Below, piece after piece: positions 57,499-64,000 of a DNA stretch of 64,000 nt (its first letter is position 1; the number at the start of each line of letters is the position of its first letter). The notes below the pieces were generated by a model. It made no database searches. It saw only the letters and a list, made by a program, of their open reading frames with translations, and was not told the origin of the DNA. Source of the DNA: Archangiaceae bacterium. GTDB taxonomy: Bacteria; Myxococcota; Myxococcia; Myxococcales; Myxococcaceae. The stretch lies in the NCBI GenBank assembly GCA_016714225.1, contig JADJNS010000019.1:1-64000 (forward strand), read 5' to 3'. The position numbers and the translations under genes are program-made.

Positions 57499-60099
57499 CT
57501 ATTCCAGCTTCAGCGGCACCGCGCTCTGGCGAAGCACCGGCACGCCCAGCTGACCCCACAGGTTCGAGCCCCAGCACAGCGCGCGGCGCGAGTTGGTGAG
57601 CGCGCACACGTGGGTGGCGCTCGAGCTGAGGCGGTCGACCGCCTCGGGCATCGCCACGTCGAGCGCGGTGAGCGACGAGTCGAGGCCGTCGCGGCCGAGC
57701 TGGCCGCGGTCGTTGGCGCCCCAGCAGCGCACCCCGTTGGCGCCGAACAGCGCGCAGCCCTGCCAGGCGTTGCCCACCAGCTGGCGCGAGAGGGGCCACA
57801 CGCCCGAGAGCGGCTCGGCCGCAGTGCACGGCCCGTTCGCCGCGCACTGCCAGCAGACGGCGGTGCCGTCGTCGAGCAGCGCGCACGGCCGCAGGTCGTC
57901 GAGGCTGTCGGGCTGCGCGGCGAGCTTCAAGACCGGCCGGGGCAGCGCGACGGGCGTGCTCACGTAGCCCTGGGGCGGCATGAACTGCCGGCGGTCGACT
58001 CCGCCGTCGGTCTTCAGCGCGAAGTTGCCCTCGAGCTGGCGCACCCCGGTCGGCCCCGCGACGGCGGGGCCCGGAGCGAAGCGGCCCAGCCCGAAGGCCT
58101 GCCCGTCGGCCACGGCGCACAGCGGGCTGAGGTCGGCCGTGCAGCGCGCCAGGCCCGATGCCGGCGCGGGGAGCGACACGAAGGTGAGCGGCCGCGGCTC
58201 GACCCAGGTGGGCCGGCTGCCCCAGCAGCTGACCGCGCCGAAGGTGGTGAGCAGGCAGCCCACGTCGCGGGTGACCGCGAGGCTCGCGAGGCTGGGCGGC
58301 GCGAGCCCGAGCACGGCCTGACCGCTCGGCGCGGCGCCGCCGTCGAGCCGGGTGAAGCCCTGGCCGAACGAGACCAGCCCGCCGTCGATGACCGCCACGG
58401 TGAGCTGGTCGGCGGTGGAGAGCTGGGTGACCTGCCCGGGAGAGAGCTCGACCACGCCGCGGGGCTGCGGGCTGCGGTCACCGAGCTGACCCGAGGTGTT
58501 GTCGCCCCAGCAGAAGACCTCGCGAGCCGCGGTCGAGGCGCAGACGTGGCGGCCGCCGTGCTGGGTCAGCGCGCGCACCGGGCCCGGCACCGCGACCGGG
58601 TGCGGCGGCTCAGAGGGGAGGCGCTGGCAGCGCACGCCGCCGGCCTCGGCCCAGCACACCTCTTCGTCGTCGCCTCCGAGCGCGGTGGCGCCCGAGGCCA
58701 CCAGGGTCTGGGGCGCGGCGCCGGCGCCCGAGCACTGCAGCGCCCCACCCGGCAGCAGCGCGCACACCCAGCCGGCTCCGGCGGTGAGGTCGACGGGCGT
58801 GGCGTCGAAGGTGACCTCGAGCGCCAGGTGGGTGCCCAGGCGGGAGCGGCACTCGGTGGCGCCGCCTTGAAAGGCGATGCAGACCGTCTCGTGCGAGACG
58901 GTGAAGGCGGCCGCGCCGGAGCTGCCGAAGGTGCCGCCGTCGTCGAGCAGGTTGAAGCCGCTGGGGCAGGCGACGGCGCCCCCGTCGAGCAGGGCGCAGG
59001 GCCCGTCGAGCTTCAGCACCGGTGCGGAAAAGGGCGAAGCGGTGAAGGTGCCGCTGCCCACGCAGCCGACCGAGCCGCCGTCGAACAGCCCGCAGGTGCC
59101 GGTGTTGCTGACCGAGAGCTCGAGCGCGCCGGCGAGCGCGGGCACCCGCTCGCGGGCGGCCAGCGCCCGGCTCGAGGTGGCGAAGCCGCGCGGCTGCCCC
59201 CAGCAGTACACCGCGCCGCCCACGCTCTCGACGCAGGTGTGCGCGTCGCCGGCGGCCACGCGGGTGTACGCGCAGTCGGTGGCGGCGTTCGGCTTGGGGC
59301 GGGTGGTGCAGGCGCCGCCCAGGCAGATGCGCGCCTCGGCGCAGGTCTCGGGGCCGCACGCGGTGCCGTCTTCCAGAGGCTGCGAGGCGCAGCCGGTGCT
59401 CGAGTCGCAGCTCGCCACGCGGCAGGCGTCGAGCACCGGGCAGAGCCGGGGAGAGTGGAAGCAGTGGCCGTCGTCGGCGCAGGCGTCGACGGTGCACGCG
59501 TCGTGGTCGTCGCAGCCGACCGCGGTGCCGACGCACCTGCCCTGCTGGCAGCTGGCGGTGGCGAGGCAGCTGTTGCTGCAGGCGCTGCCGTCAGGGAGCG
59601 GCTGTTCGACGCAGGTGTGCTGCTCGGCGTCGAAGCGCGAGGTGAAGCATTGGGTGGTGGTCAGGCACGCCTCGCCGCCGGTGCCGGTGAGGGGAACCTC
59701 GAGGGTCGCGTCGTCGGTGGCGAGGCGGAGCACCGCGGTGGCCTGGCCGAGGCTGGTCGGAGCGAAGGTGAGGCGCAGCGAGCCGGTGGCGCCTCCGGCG
59801 AGGGTGACGGTGCCGAGGCTGGCGGTGAACGGGGCCGAGGTGGTGACGGTCGCGGTGCGCGGTGAGCGGCCGGTGTTGAGCACCTGCACCTCGCGGGTGA
59901 GCGCCGCGCTCAGCGGCACCGCGCCGAAGTCGAGGGCGGCGGGGTCGGCGCGGAGCGCCGAGTCGCTGGGCTTGGGGGGCGGCTCGCAGCGGCAGGCGGC
60001 GAGGCACAGCGCGAGCGCGACCAGGAGGATTCTGGAAGCCGCGCACCCTGAGCGACGTCGAAGGGTGCCATCGCACGCCGAAGGCTGAGGCGCAGACAC
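57499..60099 (-). CDS. RCC1-repeat lipoprotein
   Basis: No ATG lies near the signal peptide ILLVALALCLAACRCEPP (lipobox LAAC). The nearest in-frame start is GTG 60099, inside a REP-like element, so the N-terminus SAPQPSACDGTLRRRSGCAA is repeat-encoded. The mature protein has an ASH/Ig-like domain (LDFGAVPLSAALTREVQVLN) and a Cys-rich segment (CDDHDACTVDACADDGHC). It ends in seven or so RCC1 propeller blades with HTC...VYCWG phrases (VAAGDAHTCVESVGGAVYCW, HVCALTNSRRALCWGSNLWG). It is a secreted, lipid-anchored propeller typical of Myxococcota. Confidence 0.83.
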   Translation of the reverse strand: MSAPQPSACDGTLRRRSGCAASRILLVALALCLAACRCEPPPKPSDSALRADPAALDFGAVPLSAALTREVQVLNTGRSPRTATVTTSAPFTASLGTVTLAGGATGSLRLTFAPTSLGQATAVLRLATDDATLEVPLTGTGGEACLTTTQCFTSRFDAEQHTCVEQPLPDGSACSNSCLATASCQQGRCVGTAVGCDDHDACTVDACADDGHCFHSPRLCPVLDACRVASCDSSTGCASQPLEDGTACGPETCAEARICLGGACTTRPKPNAATDCAYTRVAAGDAHTCVESVGGAVYCWGQPRGFATSSRALAARERVPALAGALELSVSNTGTCGLFDGGSVGCVGSGTFTASPFSAPVLKLDGPCALLDGGAVACPSGFNLLDDGGTFGSSGAAAFTVSHETVCIAFQGGATECRSRLGTHLALEVTFDATPVDLTAGAGWVCALLPGGALQCSGAGAAPQTLVASGATALGGDDEEVCWAEAGGVRCQRLPSEPPHPVAVPGPVRALTQHGGRHVCASTAAREVFCWGDNTSGQLGDRSPQPRGVVELSPGQVTQLSTADQLTVAVIDGGLVSFGQGFTRLDGGAAPSGQAVLGLAPPSLASLAVTRDVGCLLTTFGAVSCWGSRPTWVEPRPLTFVSLPAPASGLARCTADLSPLCAVADGQAFGLGRFAPGPAVAGPTGVRQLEGNFALKTDGGVDRRQFMPPQGYVSTPVALPRPVLKLAAQPDSLDDLRPCALLDDGTAVCWQCAANGPCTAAEPLSGVWPLSRQLVGNAWQGCALFGANGVRCWGANDRGQLGRDGLDSSLTALDVAMPEAVDRLSSSATHVCALTNSRRALCWGSNLWGQLGVPVLRQSAVPLKLE

Positions 60100-60145
60100 T
60101 CCATCGTATTGCGGCGCACGCTGGTGCGGCTTGAAGCCTGGAGTA
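60043..60145. repeat. Composite REP-like element, copy B (inverted relative to copy A)
   Basis: The palindrome GCACCCT (60043-60049)/AGGGTGC (60062-60068) is followed after 29 bases by the hairpin ACTCCA (60098-60103)/TGGAGT (60139-60144). ACTCCATCGTATTGC is identical to 40583-40597. It overlaps the presumed start of the RCC1 lipoprotein gene. Confidence 0.75.
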
Positions 60146-60175
60146 TGCGTCACTTCGCGTTCCAGCTTCGTCAGC

Positions 60176-60225
60176 ACCCATTCGACTGCGTGCTTCGCTC
60201 CGCTCAGCACTGCGCTCAGGGTGAA
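60176..60225. repeat. Degenerate relative of the REP-like palindrome
   Basis: CACCC (60178) ATTCGACTGC ... GCGCTCA GGGTG has the same arms and the same CTCAGGGTG end as copies A and B, with an enlarged centre. Its arm contains the TGA stop of the TfoX-like gene, just as copy A supplies the protease stop. Confidence 0.55.
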
Positions 60226-60623
60226 CGCCTCTTCTTGGCGCTCTTCTTCTCCGGCTTCTTCGGTGCTGCCTTCTTCTTGTTCTTCTTCAGCGCCAGCTTC
60301 TTCGCCGGCACGGCGCCGTGCGCCTTCTTCGCCCATGCTTCGAGGGCGTCGCCGTCGTCGTAGAAGCTCTCGGGCACCACGATCCACTCGTTCATGGTCG
60401 TGGGGCGATCTCGGCCCTGGTACGTCCACGGGTAGCCGCCGAGGCTGATCAGCTCGTCGCGCAGCGGCCCGACCACCAGCTTGAAGATGATGGCGTCGTC
60501 CGAGAGGATGCCCGCGAACATGCCCCCGTTCGGCGCGAAGAAGCCGTGACCGCCGAACATCTTGCGCGGGGTCATCTTCAGCTTCGCGCACGCATCGGTG
60601 AGGAGCTCCAGTGAGCGGCTCAT
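60216..60623 (-). CDS. TfoX N-terminal-domain protein with Lys-rich tail
   Basis: A 135-residue protein. Residues 1-100 match the TfoX_N domain (KLKMTPRKMFGGHGFFAPNG, DAIIFKLVVG), a fold first known from the competence regulator TfoX/Sxy. The C-terminal 30 residues are an AKKLALKKNKKKAAPKKPE-type basic tail that could bind nucleic acid. The C-terminal domain of full-length TfoX is absent. Its stop lies within a REP-like repeat. The role is unknown; it is not necessarily in competence. Confidence 0.85.
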   Translation of the reverse strand: MSRSLELLTDACAKLKMTPRKMFGGHGFFAPNGGMFAGILSDDAIIFKLVVGPLRDELISLGGYPWTYQGRDRPTTMNEWIVVPESFYDDGDALEAWAKKAHGAVPAKKLALKKNKKKAAPKKPEKKSAKKRRSP

Positions 60624-60674
60624 GGCGCGGCACGGTACACGTTTTCGCCCCTCACCCGCGAGGGGAGAGGGCGC

Positions 60675-61637
60675 TCATCGGCGGCGACGGAGCAGCAGCG
60701 TGGTGAGCGCAAGCAGCAGCGGCGCGAAGCCGGTCGCCGAGCAGCCGCCGGTGACCGGGGTGGGCGGGCTCAGCGCGCCGATCGAGGTGTCGACGCAGGC
60801 CGAGGTCTTCTCGGGCGCGCCGTAGACCGCGCAGAAGCCGGCGAGCGTGCCGGGGTCGATGACGCGCTTGGTGGTCTCGCCGATCTCTGCGCTCGCATAC
60901 ATGGTGCTGCCTGGCTCTTCGACGTGGTCGAAGCCCATCGCGTGCCCGAACTCGTGGGTGAGCGTGTTCTGGATGTCGAAGGCCACGCACTGCCCGGGGA
61001 TGCCTTCGCCGCCGTCGCCGGTCTCTTCGGTGACCACCATCATGTCGCTGCACGGCGGCCCGTCGACGGCGGTGAAGACCTTGCCGGGCAGGTTGTACTC
61101 GTGAAACGGCGCGCCGTTCATCTCGACGTCGGTGTCGACGATTTCGCCGGTGCGGGTGCGGTAGATGACGGTGGTGAGGCCGATCACGAACGGGTCGCCC
61201 CACATGCACTGAAACTTGTTTCCACAGGTGACGTGCGCACCGCCCGGGTCGGTGGCGCACTCGTCGTCGATGGGCACCACGTCTTCACAGGCGAGGTCGC
61301 GGAACAGAATCTGTGTCTGGGTCGCCTGACCGTCGACCGGGCCGAGGTGATAGTCCTTCACCGGCACCGGCTCGCCGCGCACGTACTGCCAGCCGTTGCC
61401 GCACGACTCGGCGGCCTTCTGCCAGCTCGCCAGCGACGCGTCGATGGCCGGCACCTCGTCGCGCCCCGGGGTGCTCGAGCTGCCCTGGGCGCCCATGCGG
61501 TACACCATGCAGCGCGAGTTCCAGTACAGCGGCAGGTCGGGCTTGTTCTTCACCGTGGTGCGCACGTACTCCTGCGCGCGCGCTTCGCCGGCCAGCGCCG
61601 CGCACAGCACCGCCGCTGCGAGCGCCAGGTGCTTCAC
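60675..61637 (-). CDS. Matrixin-like zinc protease with MYXO-CTERM tail
   Basis: A 320-residue protein with a Sec signal (MKHLALAAAVLCAALAGEARA). The metzincin zinc motif HEFGHAMGFDH (HExxHxxGxxH) is followed by the Met-turn STMYA. Several Cys suggest disulfides. The C-terminus GGCSATGFAPLLLALTTLLL then Arg-Arg-Arg-Arg is a MYXO-CTERM sorting signal, so it is probably cell-surface attached. Its start overlaps the stop of the upstream gene (ATGA), so both are co-translated and the partner may be an inhibitor, chaperone or substrate. Confidence 0.9.
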   Translation of the reverse strand: MKHLALAAAVLCAALAGEARAQEYVRTTVKNKPDLPLYWNSRCMVYRMGAQGSSSTPGRDEVPAIDASLASWQKAAESCGNGWQYVRGEPVPVKDYHLGPVDGQATQTQILFRDLACEDVVPIDDECATDPGGAHVTCGNKFQCMWGDPFVIGLTTVIYRTRTGEIVDTDVEMNGAPFHEYNLPGKVFTAVDGPPCSDMMVVTEETGDGGEGIPGQCVAFDIQNTLTHEFGHAMGFDHVEEPGSTMYASAEIGETTKRVIDPGTLAGFCAVYGAPEKTSACVDTSIGALSPPTPVTGGCSATGFAPLLLALTTLLLRRRR

Positions 61638-62152
61638 CGCGTCACCGCAGCCGCGCGCACCCGCGCCTTGAGCTCACCGAGGCCGAGCGGCGCCACCGGC
61701 GCCCGGGCGAGCGGCTTCCCCGCGGGGTCGACCAGGTGACCGGTGTGGCCCTGGGTCGCCTTGCCGGTGGAGTCGATCGACCACTTGCCCTGCTCCATGC
61801 CGACCACCTGCCAGGCACCGCCAAAAGGCCGGCCGAGAAACAGCACCGCCTCTTCACCGACGGTGAATTCGGCGGCCCCGGCGACGCGCATGCCGTAGTC
61901 GTCGACCTCACCGCCCGGAGTCACCACCCGCGCGGTGGGGTAGCCGCGCCCCTTGTAGACCTCGAGCACTTCGCACTCGGCGACGGTGACGATGCGGTTC
62001 TGCACCTTCACCGCGCGGGTGTTGTTGACGCGCACCCGCGCCACGAAGTCGGAGTGCGCGGTGAGCGCCTCGACGGTCGCTTCGAGGAACGTGGCGGCGC
62101 CGGCCGTCAGGGCGGTGAGCAGCACACAGATCAGCAGCAGCGCGCGCTTCAT
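61634..62152 (-). CDS. Exported protein coupled to the matrixin
   Basis: A 172-residue protein with a signal peptide (MKRALLLICVLLTALTAGAA). The mature part is beta-rich (LTAHSDFVARVRVNNTRAVK, VAECEVLEVYKGRGYPTARV, EFTVGEEAVLFLGRPFGGAW). It is a small domain found next to metalloprotease genes in myxobacteria as far as gene order suggests. It ends in an ATGA overlap with the protease gene. The function is unknown. Confidence 0.72.
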   Translation of the reverse strand: MKRALLLICVLLTALTAGAATFLEATVEALTAHSDFVARVRVNNTRAVKVQNRIVTVAECEVLEVYKGRGYPTARVVTPGGEVDDYGMRVAGAAEFTVGEEAVLFLGRPFGGAWQVVGMEQGKWSIDSTGKATQGHTGHLVDPAGKPLARAPVAPLGLGELKARVRAAAVTR

Positions 62153-62299
62153 GACCTCTGCGAGACCTTAGACGAAGCCCGAGGGTCGAGTCGCCTCGGG
62201 CGGCCACGCCGCGCGGGCCGATTCGTCGCCTCGGGGCGACACCTGCCGCGGCGCGGCGAAGTCACCATGGGCGTTGGGGTTTCGAGTAAAAAGCAGGCG

Positions 62300-62860
62300 A
62301 TGGCTCGAGTGCCCGAGGTCGACCCCAAGGTCCGCCACATCGCCTTCGAAGCCCTGTTCACCCACGGCGTACCCGCCGACCCGCCGCTCAAAGAGGCGCT
62401 CAAGAAGGCCGGCTTCGACTTCGACAAGCCGGCCGGCGAGTACCCGCTCTCGGTGCTGGGCCGGTGTCTCGAGGCGGCCATCGCGCAGCGCTACCTGTCG
62501 CTGGCCAACCGCGACGCGCTGCGCACCATGGGCAACCGGTTCATCGCGGGCATCTTGAGCACCATGCTGGGCAAGGTGGTCGGGGTCGCGGTGCTGCTCT
62601 CGGGGCCCGACCGCACGGTGAAGCGCATACCGTCGTTGATGAAGAGCGACTACGGGGTGTCGGTCGAGGCGCAGGCGTTGGGGCCGCGGCGCTACGCGGT
62701 CACCAGCAGCTTCGGGTACCCGCTGTGGGCGGGCCCCTTCTTTCACGGCATCTTCGAAGAGGCGCTGCGCAAGACCGGCGTGGTGCCCGAGTCGAGCTGC
62801 AAGGTCGATGCGAACACCGGCTCGTTCGTCATCGACCTTGCGTGGCCCGAAAAAACCTAG
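62300..62860 (+). CDS. DUF2378 (TIGR02265) family protein
   Basis: The start is ATG 62300 (ARVPEVDPKVRHIAFEALFT); ATG 62267 is an in-frame alternative. The 186-residue protein has the family phrases EYPLSVLGRCLEAAI, TMGNRFIAGI and GYPLWAGPFFHGIFEEALRK. DUF2378 is a large paralogous family in Myxococcus and relatives, of unknown cytoplasmic function; one group is tied to motility or signalling. It converges on the metallopeptidase gene, and the two stop codons overlap (62857-62860). Confidence 0.85.
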   Translation: MARVPEVDPKVRHIAFEALFTHGVPADPPLKEALKKAGFDFDKPAGEYPLSVLGRCLEAAIAQRYLSLANRDALRTMGNRFIAGILSTMLGKVVGVAVLLSGPDRTVKRIPSLMKSDYGVSVEAQALGPRRYAVTSSFGYPLWAGPFFHGIFEEALRKTGVVPESSCKVDANTGSFVIDLAWPEKT

Positions 62861-64000
62861 AACTCGGCTTCCATGAAGTTGGTCTCGAGCAGGTTGGTGC
62901 CCTCGGCGCGGGTCATCAGGCCGTGGTCGACCAGGTAGCGGGTGAGGCGCTGCGGAGAGAGCAGGCCGCCGGTCGACTTGAGGCGCTGCTGGTTGTACGC
63001 CGCGCCGTACGGAGCGGGCACGTCGCAGCCGCCGTCGCCGCAGAAGCCGGCCATCGCGTCGAGCAGCTGCCGCATCGAGAGCTGCTGGTGCTCGGGCACC
63101 ACCTCGGCGTCGGCGTAGCGCGAGACCAGCGGCGCCTCGGTCGAGCCGTCGAAGTACTGGCCCACCTGGTAGACGAAGTTCGACAGGTACGGGCGGCCGG
63201 CGACGCGGCCGGTGGCCTGCGAGACGTCGCTGTCTTCGTCGAGCAGGTCGCAGCCGAGCTCGCCCCAGCGCGACTCGCTGTTCGAGGTGACCGGCCCCAT
63301 GCCCACGGCCGCCGCGGTGAGGGCGCGCAGCCGCCCCACCCGCTCGTCGAACGCCGCGCCCGAGGTCACGCCGCGCTGAGAGAGCTGGTAGCGCACGTGG
63401 TGCATCGGGCAGGCGTTGAAGTCGTTGGTGTCGCAGCTGGCGACCGGGTTCCACATGTTGTCGGTGAAGGGCACCGCGCCGCCGACGGGGCGGTAGCCAG
63501 GCACGAAGCCGCCGCAGCGGTTGAGCAGGTACTGGCCGAGCGAGTTGGGTATGCCCTCGGCGTACGCGGTGCCCATGTCGGCGTACTGCACGCCGGCGTG
63601 GCCCCAGTCGTACTGCATGCCGTCGGGGCGAATCATCGGGCCGGCGAAGTCGTAGTGCGACCAGCCGGTGCGCGGCGCGTAGGCGTTGACGATGCCGTGG
63701 CCGAACTCGTGGCTGAGCGTCGAGGTGTCGCTGAGCAGGCGGGTGACGGCCGACGAGGTGTCGGGGTGGCCGTCGTGGTCGAGGTCTTCACCGAAGCGGG
63801 CGACGTCGGGGCGGTAGACGCTCATCCACCCGGTGTTGCCGTGGGCCCAGGTGTCGGTGAACCAGACGCCGTACATGCGCTGGTGCAGGTCGGGGTCGAC
63901 CAGCATCATCTTGCGGGTGTAGTCGCCGGGGTTGCCCAGCGCCTCGCGCAGCTTGCGGTGCAGCTCGAGCACGGTGGCGTACGACGAGAGCACCTGGCGC
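62857..64000 (-). CDS. Zinc metallopeptidase, partial (N-terminus outside window)
   Basis: The frame is open through the end of the window. The visible C-terminal 380 residues contain the zinc motif SHEFGHGIVNAYAPRTGWSH (HExxH) and, about 30 residues later, YADMGTAYAEGIPNSLGQYL, whose Glu could be the third ligand as in thermolysin-like gluzincins. Several Cys occur in the second half (CDTNDFNACPMHHV, CGDGGCDVP). It is probably secreted, but the signal peptide lies outside the window. Confidence 0.75.
   Translation of the reverse strand, partial: RQVLSSYATVLELHRKLREALGNPGDYTRKMMLVDPDLHQRMYGVWFTDTWAHGNTGWMSVYRPDVARFGEDLDHDGHPDTSSAVTRLLSDTSTLSHEFGHGIVNAYAPRTGWSHYDFAGPMIRPDGMQYDWGHAGVQYADMGTAYAEGIPNSLGQYLLNRCGGFVPGYRPVGGAVPFTDNMWNPVASCDTNDFNACPMHHVRYQLSQRGVTSGAAFDERVGRLRALTAAAVGMGPVTSNSESRWGELGCDLLDEDSDVSQATGRVAGRPYLSNFVYQVGQYFDGSTEAPLVSRYADAEVVPEHQQLSMRQLLDAMAGFCGDGGCDVPAPYGAAYNQQRLKSTGGLLSPQRLTRYLVDHGLMTRAEGTNLLETNFMEAEF

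Noticed and set aside
57610..59865. A 751-codon open frame on the plus strand
   Set aside because: It is antisense to the RCC1-repeat lipoprotein, whose CWG repeats are unmistakable. Its own composition is Arg/Ala/Gly noise.

Overview
The window is GC-rich DNA from a member of the Myxococcota. The evidence is a matrixin-type protease and a trypsin-like protease with MYXO-CTERM-like tails (short Gly-Cys motif, hydrophobic helix, Arg-rich end), a DUF2378 protein (a family largely confined to myxobacteria), many Cys-rich lipoproteins with Ala-Gly-Gly or Asp-Ala-Gly linkers, an RCC1-repeat lipoprotein and a MopE-like 'CDGIDNDCD' protein.

Layout. 1-3.2 kb: end of a polar amino acid ABC transporter (substrate-binding/permease fusion plus ATPase), a TerB-like gene, an unassigned gene and tRNA-Phe. 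3.26-21.7 kb: an 18.4-kb genomic island inserted in tRNA-Phe, bounded by a perfect 17-bp direct repeat, with an integrase remnant at the tRNA end. Its cargo is an FHA-protein gene pair, a type I restriction-modification locus (hsdM, hsdS, hsdR and a YgjP-like metallohydrolase) in which hsdM and hsdR are broken, then a tightly packed operon of a double-GHKL ATPase/histidine kinase, a receiver-like protein, an HNH nuclease, an N6-adenine methylase and a small protein, then four reverse-strand genes of unknown role including a SEC-C protein. 21.7-29 kb: a TPR-like protein, a PLD/helicase/DUF3427 gene with many frame breaks, a Doc-type toxin-antitoxin pair, a frameshifted SDR and a frameshifted GGDEF protein. 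29-44 kb: Hsp20, large exported proteins, a second toxin-antitoxin-like pair (winged helix plus nucleotidyltransferase), a large SEC-C protein, Uma2 nuclease, a Tat-exported FAD amine oxidase-like lipoprotein, a trypsin-like protease and an Hsp70-like protein. 44.4-49.9 kb: two tandem modules, each a Crp/Fnr-like regulator followed by a paralogous 90-residue peptide, beside a divergent aromatic ammonia-lyase homologue that lacks the MIO-forming Ala-Ser-Gly and appears to run into a Kelch-like propeller. 49.9-64 kb: lipoproteins, a hybrid histidine kinase, RCC1 lipoprotein, TfoX-N protein, matrixin, DUF2378 and the end of a zinc metallopeptidase.

Two loci are the best candidates for undescribed systems. 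One is the island operon at 13.4-18.4 kb, which couples two-component-like sensing to an HNH nuclease and a DNA methylase and reads as a phage-defence module. The other is the duplicated regulator/peptide locus with the MIO-less lyase at 44.4-49.9 kb. Both assignments are inferences from domain content and gene order.

Quality caveat. Many genes between 4.8 and 28.4 kb, and one at 48.7 kb, carry single-base frame breaks, several beside C or G runs, and 5.87-6.04 kb is almost pure G and C. Some broken genes may therefore be sequencing or assembly errors. The two small out-of-frame deletions in hsdR look different and could be real.
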